47,555 nt of DNA from contig CAKUKP010000007.1 of assembly GCA_934663625.1 (NCBI GenBank), positions 1 to 47,555 on the forward strand, in the 5' to 3' direction. How positions within the stretch are numbered: the first letter of the stretch is position 1; the number at the start of each line of letters is the position of its first letter. Position numbers and translations under genes: made by a program. The notes under the pieces are model-generated. The model made no database searches and was not told where the DNA came from. It worked only from the letters and a program-made list of their open reading frames with translations. Below, one piece after another: positions 1 to 6,945 of this stretch. Source of the DNA: an uncultured Clostridia bacterium. Lineage in GTDB: Bacteria; Bacillota; Clostridia; Christensenellales; Aristaeellaceae.

Positions 1-2
1 CC

Positions 3-134
3 GCCTGGGTCAAGCTCAAATTTGCCGCGATGAATTTGAAAAAATTCGCGATCCATAAGTGGTCGCGCTCGCTTTTTCCTGCCTTTTTATCGTATAAGAA
101 GCCACTTCGCAACCTCGCAATGTTACTTCTTTGA
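3..134 (+). pseudogene. Transposase C-terminal fragment (IS1182-like)
   Basis: The reading frame is open from the left edge to a TGA at 132-134. It encodes 43 residues containing VKLKFAAMNLKKFA, which resembles the C-terminal tail of IS1182/DDE-type transposases. The catalytic part lies outside the window, so it cannot be told whether the element is intact or a remnant. A strong hairpin follows within ten bases, as expected for the end of an IS gene. The family is from memory of the conserved tail only; the fragment is too short to be certain. Confidence 0.6.
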
Positions 135-142
135 CAGACTGT

Positions 143-177
143 AATCCCCGCTGCAGAGTCATTCTGCGGCGGGGATT
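143..177. terminator. Strong hairpin terminator after the transposase
   Basis: AATCCCCGC pairs with GCGGGGATT. Inside, GCAGA pairs with TCTGC, leaving a five-base loop and one mismatch. A CTTTTT run follows at about 181-186. It probably ends transposase transcription; it could also belong to the IS end. Confidence 0.75.
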
Positions 178-226
178 CGTGCTTTTTACGGGACTTTTCT
201 GCTGCAGATGCTGCGGTAATCCTTGC

Positions 227-255
227 TTGCCATGATAAGCAGAAATTACTATTCT
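227..255 (+). promoter_or_regulatory. Promoter of the MarR-MATE pair
   Basis: A -35-like TTGCCA (227-232) and a -10-like TATTCT (250-255) are separated by 17 bases, about 50 bases upstream of the MarR start codon. Confidence 0.5.
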
Positions 256-265
256 CAGCCTCTTG

Positions 266-291
266 ATAAGTTTCTGATTTCGGAAACTTAT
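266..291. promoter_or_regulatory. Inverted repeat, candidate MarR operator
   Basis: ATAAGTTTC (266-274) and GAAACTTAT (283-291) form a perfect 9-bp inverted repeat around an 8-base spacer. It lies just downstream of the predicted -10 and directly before the ribosome-binding site TTGGGAGG. The position fits autoregulation by the adjacent MarR protein. An alternative is an RNA hairpin controlling translation. Confidence 0.5.
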
Positions 292-304
292 TGGGAGGTA
301 CAAC

Positions 305-784
305 ATGAACGAGCAATTACAACAGCAGCTGTAGGTACTGAAACGCCTGTATAAAGAGAGCGACCATATTTACAACAGCCTTGCAGCAAAGCTGGGAATG
401 ACGGACACCACTTTTTGGGTGCTGTATGCCATCGCCCACTCTGAGGAACCGATGACGCAGAACGACCTGTGCAGCGATTTCTTTTTCCCTGTGCAGACCA
501 TCCATTCAGCGATCAACAATCTTCGCAAGGACGGACTGGTGGAACTGCAAGTCATTCCCGGCACCAGAAACCGCAAGGTAATTTTGCTGACTGAGCGCGG
601 AAAAACTTTTGTTGCAAATACGATCAACAAAGCGGACGAAATAGAGAAGAATGCGTTTCTGTGCTTTGGCGAGGAAGAAAGGAAAGTATATCTTTCTCTG
701 TTCCGTCGGCATATTGATTATCTGAAAAGTGAAGAAAAGCGAGTGTTGGATTCCATTCCGGCACAAGGAGGAAAACCGGAATGA
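305..784 (+). pseudogene. MarR-family regulator interrupted by one TAG codon
   Basis: The ATG at 305 has a strong SD (GGGAGG, about 8 bases upstream). Codon 10 (332-334) is TAG, after MNEQLQQQL. The same frame then runs open for another 149 codons to TGA at 784 and encodes a winged-helix MarR-type regulator (winged-helix core roughly residues 35-90, with VQTIHSAINNLRKDGLVE as the recognition-helix region). There are no frameshifts. An internal ATG at 398 lacks a convincing SD and would remove the N-terminal helix. The stop overlaps the MATE start (ATGA), so the pair is translationally coupled and probably concerns drug efflux. Either it is a recent nonsense allele or the TAG is suppressed; the two TAGs in the next gene are relevant. 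Confidence 0.8.
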
Positions 785-2100
785 AAGAATCCAGAGCAAA
801 AAACATCTTAAAATATGTTCTGCCCACTGTTTTGAGCCAGTGTGCCTTTTTTCTGTTTACCATCGTGGACGGTATTTTCGTCGGTCGCGGTGTCGGTACG
901 GACACACTGGGCGCAGTCAATCTCGCGCAGCCGCTTGTTATGGTGATCGGCACAGTATTTATGCTGACCACCATCGGCGGCGTGACCATTACCGCTATCC
1001 GCATGGGGCGGAAGGACTATGAGGGGGCAAACCAGTCCTTTATGCACGCCGCTGCCGCAACGCTCGTTGTCGCGGCATTCTTTACCGTGGTAGGTACCGT
1101 ATTTACAAAACCGCTCGCTATGCTGCTGGGCGCAAGCGGCGTGTATGTGGAAATGGTCTGCGATTACCTCTTCTGGTATACCGCCTTTACGATTCGCTCC
1201 GCATTTGCCGCTACGTTGCAGGGCTTTGGGCGGAACGATGGTGCTCCCGTGTTCGTCATGATTTCTACCATCGCCAGTACCGCATTGAACATTTTCCTCG
1301 ACTGGCTGTTCGTTTTCCCGCTAAAGCAAGGGCTTGCCGGTGCTGCCATTGCGACGGGCATTTCTCAGACGGCAAGTATGCTCATCGTTGCTGTACACTT
1401 CCTGATGAAACGAGGACATCTGCACTTTGCCCGCTTCAAAATGGATGGGAAACTGATGCGGAAGGTCCTCAAACGCGGCTTTCCGGAAATGCTCTCCCAG
1501 CTTGCAACGCCGATCACCGTGTTCTGCATGAACCTTGTGATTATCCGTTTTCTGCCGGAGGGCAGCGTCAACGCTTACTCGGTCATCAGCTATGTGGTAG
1601 CCTTTGCCTATGCCGTGTTTATCGGTGTGTCCGAGGGGATGCAGCCGCTGTTCGGGTAGAGCTACGGTGATAAAAATGCCGAAGATATGCACTATTTCAA
1701 GCGCTGGTGCATGATTGTCAGCTTGATCGGAAGCGCCGTTGTCTATGCGGCAATCATGCTGCTCGACAGACCGATTTGCCAGATGTTCGGCGTGGACGCA
1801 GCGGCTACGGAGCTGGCAGTTTCCGCGATCCCGCAGTATTGCTAGGCATTCCTGTTTGCGTCGGTAAATACGGTTCTGTCCGCCTATCTCTACTCCACGA
1901 AACGTACGAATGAGTCTGTTGCGGTCAACGTGCTGCGCGGTCTGATTTTCACGCCGCTGTGCGTGGTTGCGTTGTCTTTTCTCACAAACGGCGCACTTCT
2001 CTGGTTCACCGTTGGAATTGCGGAGGCGATCACCTTTGTATCCGCGATGGCGATCACAAAGCATTCCGAACAGGGCGGCGTAAAGTTTGAAAGGGATTAA
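781..2100 (+). pseudogene. MATE-family efflux transporter with two in-frame TAG codons
   Basis: The frame opens at the ATG at 781, which overlaps the MarR stop, and ends at TAA 2098-2100 (439 codons). It is broken only by TAG at 1657-1659 (codon 293) and 1843-1845 (codon 355). The protein is a multi-helix MATE antiporter of normal family length with motifs such as IVDGIFVGRGVG near the N terminus and the MQPLFG helix just before the first TAG. The residues flanking both TAGs continue a normal MATE sequence: the first lies in MQPLFG-TAG-SYGDKN, where family members often have Gln, and the second in QYC-TAG-AFLF. There are no frameshifts or other stops. It could be a recent pseudogene or a gene that depends on amber suppression. 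A functional pump would expel cationic or drug-like compounds using Na+ or H+. Confidence 0.85.
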
Positions 2101-2166
2101 GTGACAAAATAACAGGACACAAGTGCAAAATAATGCTGCGCCCAATTTGCACCTCCCTTACGCGAT

Positions 2167-2236
2167 TTCTATCAAAATTACGGTTCTTTGCCATAAGCCA
2201 CCGTGATTTTGATAGAATTGCGGTGGGTTCTTTTTA
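2167..2236 (+). terminator. Terminator after the MATE gene
   Basis: A 17-base arm (2167-2183) pairs with 2201-2217 with a single G-U wobble, and is followed by a T-rich tract (2229-2236). Confidence 0.7.
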
Positions 2237-2243
2237 TTATTCA

Positions 2244-2272
2244 TTGTTTGGCAGGCCGCATTATGGTAAAAT
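2244..2272 (+). promoter_or_regulatory. Promoter of the GNAT gene at 2308
   Basis: TTGTTT (2244-2249) and TAAAAT (2267-2272) are spaced by 17 bases, 35 bases upstream of the start codon. Confidence 0.6.
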
Positions 2273-2307
2273 GATTTCGACAAATCGATAGTTGTGGAGG
2301 GATATCC

Positions 2308-2838
2308 ATGGCATTGCCCATCAGGAAAAAAGCGCAAATCAAAACGGAAAGGCTCATCTTAAAGCCGTACTCTGAACAGGACATTGGCGCCTTGATTGAT
2401 CTGCTGACAAATCCGGAGGTCACAAGCACTTTTATGGTACCGGAAATGGAATCCCGAAGCTGTGCGGAAGAACTGGTGAAAAAATTGATCGTTTTCAGCC
2501 AGCCAGACGACGCTAAGCATTTGGAGTACGGCATATACCTGAGCGAAAAATTGATTGGTTTTATCAATGATTGTGGAGTCGAGGGTGATGAAATAGAAAT
2601 CGGATATGTGATTCACCCGCAATATCAGGGACACGGCTATGCAACGGAGGCTGTGCATGCGGTCATTACAGAATTGCGTGAAATGGGATTTCGGAAGGTT
2701 ACTGCTGGCTATTTCTCCGAAAACATGGCGAGTCTTCGTGTAATGGAAAAATGCGGTATGCAAAAGACAACGATGACCGATGAAGAAGATTATCGGGGGA
2801 AGCGTCATATCTGCAAATATTGTGAGGTTTATCTTTGA
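2308..2838 (+). CDS. GNAT-family N-acetyltransferase (RimJ/RimL-like)
   Basis: Predicted to transfer an acetyl group from acetyl-CoA to an amine, perhaps a protein N terminus, amino acid or drug. The 176-residue protein begins with the typical IKTERLILKPYSEQD strand. It has the acetyl-CoA-binding motif around QYQGHGYATEAVHAV (roughly residues 108-122) and the C-terminal SLRVMEKCGM motif that characterises RimJ/RimL-type proteins. GGAGGG lies eight bases before the ATG. It has its own promoter and terminator and so is monocistronic. The substrate cannot be read from sequence. Confidence 0.85.
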   Translation: MALPIRKKAQIKTERLILKPYSEQDIGALIDLLTNPEVTSTFMVPEMESRSCAEELVKKLIVFSQPDDAKHLEYGIYLSEKLIGFINDCGVEGDEIEIGYVIHPQYQGHGYATEAVHAVITELREMGFRKVTAGYFSENMASLRVMEKCGMQKTTMTDEEDYRGKRHICKYCEVYL

Positions 2839-2861
2839 TATCCTTTAGTTTACCGGCATGG

Positions 2862-2897
2862 TTTGCACGCCTGCTTTAATGCCCACAGGCGTGCAAA
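2862..2897 (+). terminator. Hairpin after the GNAT gene
   Basis: TTTGCACGCCTG (2862-2873) pairs perfectly over 12 bp with CAGGCGTGCAAA (2886-2897). No long T tract follows, but the position fits transcription termination. Confidence 0.6.
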
Positions 2898-2902
2898 TGG
2901 TG

Positions 2903-2938
2903 AAAAAAGCCGCGCAGGATTTCTCCGCGCAGCTTTTC
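2903..2938 (-). terminator. Terminator of the toxin-antitoxin operon
   Basis: AAAAGC-C-GCGC pairs with GCGC-A-GCTTTT around an 11-base loop, with A/T runs on both outer sides. It can therefore serve the minus-strand toxin gene and also the plus-strand GNAT gene. Confidence 0.65.
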
Positions 2939-2939
2939 T

Positions 2940-3260
2940 TCACCTCCCCAGCAGGTCGCTGTGCGTTCCCGTTCGGATCAGGGTCAGAACCAGCACATTT
3001 TCTTCAATGCGGTAAATCAGCAGCCAATCCGGTAGAACGTGACATTCCCGATGACCAATCCAATTGCCTGGCAGGCTGTGGTCACGGTTCTTTTCCGGCA
3101 ACGCCTCGCCTTTGGCAAGCAGGGTGACGACTTCCGCGAGGGCTTCCATTTTCAGGCCGCGCTTCTTCGCCAGCTTGTAGTCCTTCCGAAACTGCGCGGT
3201 GACTGCAAGGTCGTACTTCGTGCGCTCGTTATCAAGGGAATCCAGAAAGCCTTTGCTCAT
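2940..3260 (-). CDS. YafQ/RelE-type mRNA interferase toxin
   Basis: A 106-residue protein of the RelE/ParE fold, closest in motif to YafQ, a ribosome-dependent mRNA-cleaving toxin. Visible family features are QFRKDYKLAKKRGL (about residues 22-35), the LPGNWIGHRECHVLPDWLLIY segment with the conserved His and Asp, and the C-terminal LTLIRTGTHSDL. Its ATG overlaps the antitoxin stop (ATGA), so the two are translationally coupled, antitoxin first. The N terminus is about 14 residues longer than the usual compact YafQ, and no better-placed downstream ATG is seen. Known role of the family: growth inhibition when the labile antitoxin is degraded. Confidence 0.88.
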   Translation of the reverse strand: MSKGFLDSLDNERTKYDLAVTAQFRKDYKLAKKRGLKMEALAEVVTLLAKGEALPEKNRDHSLPGNWIGHRECHVLPDWLLIYRIEENVLVLTLIRTGTHSDLLGR

Positions 3261-3544
3261 TCCTCGTCATCCTCCAAATCGGAGAACAGTTCCTTGACGC
3301 TGTGGTAACGCCTGGCGCTGGGGTCTTTGGCAATCCTGTCCGCTTCCAGCAGCGCCGCCATCGTTTCTCGATTGGGGCGGTCATCCAGCCGAACATCGAA
3401 CGGAAAGCCGCCAGCACGAATGGACTTGCGCAGGAATACATTGATGGCAGTGGAGAGATTTATGCCCAAAGCCCCATAAATCCCTTCGCATTCCCGTTTT
3501 ACATCGGAATCCATCCGAACAGTGACGTTGGTGCTTGTGCTCAT
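3257..3544 (-). CDS. RelB/DinJ-family antitoxin
   Basis: A 95-residue protein. Residues 5-50 (VTVRMDSDVKRECEGIYGAL, then the helix INLSTAINVFLRKSI) match the ribbon-helix-helix DNA-binding domain of DinJ/RelB. The acidic C terminus (about residues 60-95, ending DLEDDEE) is the expected toxin-binding segment. It is the first gene of the operon, has an AGGGAG ribosome-binding site, and is expected to neutralise the YafQ-like toxin and repress its own promoter, which carries a matching palindrome. Confidence 0.88.
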   Translation of the reverse strand: MSTSTNVTVRMDSDVKRECEGIYGALGINLSTAINVFLRKSIRAGGFPFDVRLDDRPNRETMAALLEADRIAKDPSARRYHSVKELFSDLEDDEE

Positions 3545-3569
3545 GATTATCAGCTCCCTTCTGCACTAT

Positions 3570-3599
3570 ATTATACATCGATTGCACATATAATGCAAT
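3570..3599 (-). promoter_or_regulatory. Toxin-antitoxin promoter with embedded operator
   Basis: On the minus strand, TTGCAT (3593-3598) and TATAAT (3570-3575) are spaced by 17 bases. The inverted repeat ATTGCA-7 bases-TGCAAT (3581-3599) covers the -35 and part of the spacer, the expected place for the antitoxin to bind and repress. Confidence 0.75.
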
Positions 3600-3678
3600 G
3601 CTTTTGGAGCGTTTTCTGCATTCCTCGGTCATTTGATAAATTTCCGCCATCGCCCGCTGCCTGAGGCGCTTCAAGGAA

Positions 3679-4308
3679 TCATTCAGCAACACGCCGGATC
3701 GGATGGCGGATTACGGTTTTCCGCTTTTCTGCGGCGGTGCGCCGCGGGTCGGACAGATAGATTTCGTGGTGGAACCTGTCGTTGCCCATATCGTTTTCGT
3801 AGCCGTGCTGCGCAAGGTATGCGTCCATCTGCGAAATGGTTGCGGGTTCCGCGTCATAATCGCCGTAGTGCATGATCTGAACGCACAGCCCTTCATCGAT
3901 CGTCAAAAATTCGGCGGTGGAGCAGTCCAATTTCTTCTTTTCCGATGCTGTTTTGACCGCCCAGTCGAAATCCGCCTTCGAAATAAAGTCTGGCAGACGG
4001 ATGACCGAGATCCAGTTGAAGGCGGATTTATCCGCATCATCCGCGCCTTCCCACTGCCAGAAGCCCTCCAGCGGCGGCACGACGTAATCAAAGAAGCCTT
4101 CGATTTTATAATCGGTTTTGTAGCTCATCTTCAGTGTGTAAGCGACCGCGTACAAAACGCCGATCGCGCGCTGATAATCGCCGTCGATAATATTCGGATC
4201 GCCCTTACCGCGAACGGCGATGTAGTTCGCGCGCGGAACAACTACGATTTCCGGTTTGTTTTTCGGCATGTAGAATTCTTTGTATTCTTTCTTGTAGTCA
4301 AACGCCAT
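3679..4308 (-). CDS. GyrI-like small-molecule-binding protein
   Basis: A 209-residue cytosolic protein beginning MAFDYKKEYKEFYMPKNKP. It resembles the stand-alone GyrI-like/SOUL-fold proteins annotated as small-molecule-binding domains. Visible features are the early IVVVPRANYIAVRGKGDPN strand-turn, a Trp-rich middle (EGFWQWEGAD) and the C-terminal HHEIYLSDPRR, a typical ending in this group. The start at 4308 is chosen for its GGAGGAG site; an upstream in-frame extension would lie inside the neighbouring gene. Its start overlaps the end of the hydrolase gene by 11 bases, so the two form an operon. The ligand is unknown. Confidence 0.75.
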   Translation of the reverse strand: MAFDYKKEYKEFYMPKNKPEIVVVPRANYIAVRGKGDPNIIDGDYQRAIGVLYAVAYTLKMSYKTDYKIEGFFDYVVPPLEGFWQWEGADDADKSAFNWISVIRLPDFISKADFDWAVKTASEKKKLDCSTAEFLTIDEGLCVQIMHYGDYDAEPATISQMDAYLAQHGYENDMGNDRFHHEIYLSDPRRTAAEKRKTVIRHPIRRVAE

Positions 4309-4912
4309 GGAAATCTCCTCCGCCTGCAATCCAGCGATCCAGAAATCGCATCTGTTCTTCGGTATGGAACCAGTGTTCGCCGTTCGGCATGATGGTAAGC
4401 TCCGCGCCGGTTTTCTGTGCAAAGTCCCGTATGGTTTCCGGCGAGGTCAGATTATCATGCGCTCCGTACAGAATGCGGGTGGGCACGCGCCACGCAATCG
4501 GATGCGCGCGCACGTAGCAAAGGTAGTTCCACGACAGTGTTTCGCCGAATTCCGTGGGAATTTCCAGACGCTCCGCAAGCATCTGTTCGGTCACGTTCGC
4601 CCAACGCATCATGTTGCCGATCAGCTTTTCCATATCTACAACGGGGGAGATCAGCAGCGCTTTATCCACCAACGCCGCGCTCAGCGCGGACATCGAGAAA
4701 AATGCGCCGATGCTGTTGGCGATCAGCGTGATACGATCGCAGCGCGCCCGCAATCCGGCAAAAAACGCCGGAAATTCTTCTATCGCTTCCCATGGGGTCT
4801 GCGCGAGGTAATCAAAGCCGATCACTTCGCAATCGGGGAACAGGGGTCTGTAATGGTCGGCTTCCGCCGCCGAACCGCCCTTTCCATGCACATATATGAT
4901 GAAATGTTCCAT
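4298..4912 (-). CDS. Small alpha/beta-hydrolase
   Basis: A 204-residue alpha/beta-hydrolase-fold protein. It has an oxyanion-hole-like HGKGGSA near residue 10, the nucleophile elbow LIANSIGAFFS (about residues 63-73, Ser in A-N-S-I-G, a variant of GxSxG), an acid-loop Asp in YGAHDNLTSP (about residues 148-157) and the catalytic-His candidate in NGEHWFH (about residues 177-183). It probably hydrolyses an ester or amide, but the substrate is not evident. It is the first gene of a two-gene operon with the GyrI-like gene and has a consensus promoter and AAGGAG ribosome-binding site. Confidence 0.8.
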   Translation of the reverse strand: MEHFIIYVHGKGGSAAEADHYRPLFPDCEVIGFDYLAQTPWEAIEEFPAFFAGLRARCDRITLIANSIGAFFSMSALSAALVDKALLISPVVDMEKLIGNMMRWANVTEQMLAERLEIPTEFGETLSWNYLCYVRAHPIAWRVPTRILYGAHDNLTSPETIRDFAQKTGAELTIMPNGEHWFHTEEQMRFLDRWIAGGGDFHGV

Positions 4913-4939
4913 ATTAATACTCCTTATATTAGAAAACTT

Positions 4940-4967
4940 ATTATAGCCATTTTTTCCAATATGTCAA
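4940..4967 (-). promoter_or_regulatory. Consensus promoter of the hydrolase operon
   Basis: On the minus strand, TTGACA (4962-4967) and TATAAT (4940-4945) are spaced by 16 bases, both perfect sigma-A hexamers, 28 bases before the start codon. Confidence 0.8.
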
Positions 4968-5087
4968 GCGCCATCAAAGACTGATAGGAAGATTGCTTTC
5001 AGCGATCGCGCAGCGTTCGTTTGGTACATGCCGGTTTAACATTCAAATGGTATAATACAACAAATAAATGATTCGGGAGTGCGATGG

Positions 5088-5711
5088 ATGAAGCTGATGC
5101 GAAATGTGCGTTCTTTCATGGGGGAGGATTGGCTGCGAAGATCGGCGTGGATTCTGCTGGGCAGCGGAATTCTGGCGTTCGGGCTGTATAACGTGCATTC
5201 CATATCCAATATTACCGAGGGCGGCGCGCTGGGGCTTACGCTGCTGCTGGATCACTGGCTGCACATATCTCCGGCGATTACGAATTGCGTGCTGACGGTG
5301 CTGTGCTATTTTCTGGGCTGGCGCACGTTCGGGAAACAATTTCTGGCGTATTCGGGCATATCGGTGGCGGGATTTTCGCTGTTCTACGCGATCTGCGAAT
5401 GCTTTCCGCCGGTGTATCCGCAGATTGCGAATGTGCCGATCGCGGCGGCGATTGTCGGCGCGCTGTTCGTGGGCGTTGGCGTGGGCGTATGCGTGCGCTT
5501 CGGCGCTGCGCCTACGGGGGATGATGCGTTGGCGATGAGCCTCGGCAAGCGCACGCGCATTCCCATTCAATGGATTTATTTGATCAGCGATCTGATCGTG
5601 CTGGCGCTTTCGATTTCCTATATCCCCATCGGCAGGATTCTGTATTCGCTGCTTACGGTATTCCTGTCGGGGCAGATCATCGGCGTGATCGCCGGAAAGA
5701 ACAAAAGCTGA
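5088..5711 (+). CDS. YitT-family membrane protein
   Basis: A membrane protein of about 207 residues with roughly five to six hydrophobic segments. It carries the family hallmark ITEGGALGLTLLLDHWL (about residues 42-58) and the second-half SLGKRTRIPIQWIY. The usual C-terminal DUF2179 domain of YitT proteins is missing, so this is the short membrane-only form. The ATG at 5088 is preferred because GGGAG lies eight bases upstream; a GTG at 5079 overlaps that site. A TATAAT sits at 5051-5056 without a clear -35. The transported substrate of this family is unknown. Confidence 0.8.
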   Translation: MKLMRNVRSFMGEDWLRRSAWILLGSGILAFGLYNVHSISNITEGGALGLTLLLDHWLHISPAITNCVLTVLCYFLGWRTFGKQFLAYSGISVAGFSLFYAICECFPPVYPQIANVPIAAAIVGALFVGVGVGVCVRFGAAPTGDDALAMSLGKRTRIPIQWIYLISDLIVLALSISYIPIGRILYSLLTVFLSGQIIGVIAGKNKS

Positions 5712-5752
5712 AACAAATGTTGCGGCGTTGCCGAAAAGTCATATTCGGGGGC

Positions 5753-5782
5753 TTGCATAATCCATGCGGGAAAAGGTATAAT
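5753..5782 (+). promoter_or_regulatory. Promoter of the histidine-rich protein gene
   Basis: TTGCAT (5753-5758) and TATAAT (5777-5782) are spaced by 18 bases, 30 bases upstream of the start codon. AGGAGG provides the ribosome-binding site. Confidence 0.7.
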
Positions 5783-5811
5783 AAATCTACAAATATTAGG
5801 AGGTTTCATCC

Positions 5812-6231
5812 ATGCATACCGGACACGATGACCACAGCTATTCCCACGACCATGAGCATATGCACGCGCACGGTCATGCGCATACCCACGTTGATGCGGA
5901 GGGACACGAATACACGCACGTACACGAGCATACCCACGTTCACGCGCACGAGCATTCCCATGAAGAAGGTCAGGCGCATACGCATACCCACGAGCACGAC
6001 CACGCGCACGGATCGCACGATCATGAGCACGTTACGCCGCGCGATGAACTGAAGGCGCTGATGCGCTACATGGTGGATCACAACGCGGCGCACGCGGCGG
6101 AGCTTGCCGATCTGGCTTCCAAGGTGCATGAAATGGGCGAGGACGAGGTATACGCCGATATCATGCGCGCGGTGGCGGGCTATGAGGAAAACAACCTGCT
6201 GCTGGCGAACGCGCTGAAAAAGCTGGGCTGA
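5812..6231 (+). CDS. Histidine-rich metal-binding protein
   Basis: A 139-residue protein without a signal peptide. The first 73 residues contain 29 histidines, mostly as HxH (HAHGHAHTH, HVHEHTHVHAHEH), alternating with Asp/Glu. This composition suits buffering or storage of Ni, Zn or Co. Residues 76-139 form a compact helical domain (MRYMVDHNAAHAAELADLA and the ending ANALKKLG) of the kind seen in small uncharacterised His-rich Firmicutes proteins. No metal transporter or hydrogenase/urease gene is adjacent, so the pathway is open. It has its own promoter; a hairpin and a TetR gene follow. Metal binding is inferred from composition. Confidence 0.75.
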   Translation: MHTGHDDHSYSHDHEHMHAHGHAHTHVDAEGHEYTHVHEHTHVHAHEHSHEEGQAHTHTHEHDHAHGSHDHEHVTPRDELKALMRYMVDHNAAHAAELADLASKVHEMGEDEVYADIMRAVAGYEENNLLLANALKKLG

Positions 6232-6240
6232 ACGCAGAAA

Positions 6241-6280
6241 ATCGGGCGCTTGCATATTCCATAAAAACAAAGCGCCCGAT
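6241..6280. terminator. Hairpin between the His-rich and TetR genes
   Basis: ATCGGGCGCTT (6241-6251) pairs perfectly with AAGCGCCCGAT (6270-6280) over an 18-base loop. There is no U tract, so it could be a weak terminator or an operator for the following TetR regulator. Confidence 0.5.
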
Positions 6281-6315
6281 CCACTCAAAAAGCACATTAC
6301 AAAGGAGGATATCGT

Positions 6316-6873
6316 ATGGCGTCCTTTACCCGAAAGGCCATTATCGAAGCATTTGTCAAGCTGCTGAACGAACGCCCGCTGAACAAGATCACCATACGAG
6401 ATATTGTCGAGGAGTGCGGCATCAATCGCAATACTTTTTATTATCACTTCCGCGATGTACCCGATCTGATCGAAGCCATCGTGCAGGAAGAAACCGATCT
6501 GGTAATGCGCGAAAATACTTCGGTTCAATCCTTTGATCGCTGTTTGGAAATTGCAACTTCATTTATTATGAAGAATCGCCGCGCGAATCTGCATATTTTC
6601 AATTCCGCAAGCCGCGATATGTATGAACGGCAGCTGATGCAGATTTGCCGCTATGTGGTTACCACCTTTTTGCAGGGCGAATTCGAAAAGCGGGGCATTT
6701 GTCCGGAGGATCGAAAGATCGTCGTCACCTGCTATGCGTGTCAGGTGTTCGGCCTGTTCATCGATTGGCTGGAAAACGGCCTGCGGGAGGATTTCCTGCC
6801 CGAACTTAACCGCCTGTGCGAATTGCGCCGCGGATCGATCGAAACTGCGCTGAACCGCTGCCGCACCGTATAA
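6316..6873 (+). CDS. TetR/AcrR-family transcriptional regulator
   Basis: A 185-residue regulator. Residues 8-52 form the TetR DNA-binding domain: KITIRDIVEECGINRNTFYY is the helix-turn-helix, followed by HFRDVPDLIEAI. The C-terminal half is an all-helical effector/dimer domain of the short DhaS-like type. The SD AAAGGAGG lies about eight bases upstream. It sits between the His-rich gene and a convergent pyruvate kinase and has its own terminator. Its target is unclear; the hairpin just upstream is a candidate operator. Confidence 0.88.
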   Translation: MASFTRKAIIEAFVKLLNERPLNKITIRDIVEECGINRNTFYYHFRDVPDLIEAIVQEETDLVMRENTSVQSFDRCLEIATSFIMKNRRANLHIFNSASRDMYERQLMQICRYVVTTFLQGEFEKRGICPEDRKIVVTCYACQVFGLFIDWLENGLREDFLPELNRLCELRRGSIETALNRCRTV

Positions 6874-6892
6874 CTGAAAAAAGACAAAAATG

Positions 6893-6929
6893 AACGGAGC
6901 TGTCTTAAAAAAGGCAGTTCCGTTTTTTT
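6893..6929. terminator. Terminator between TetR and pyruvate kinase
   Basis: AACGGA-CTG arms pair across an A-rich loop with CAG-TCCGTT, followed by seven T. It lies between two convergent genes. Confidence 0.75.
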
Positions 6930-6945
6930 GATTGGATGTGCGCGG

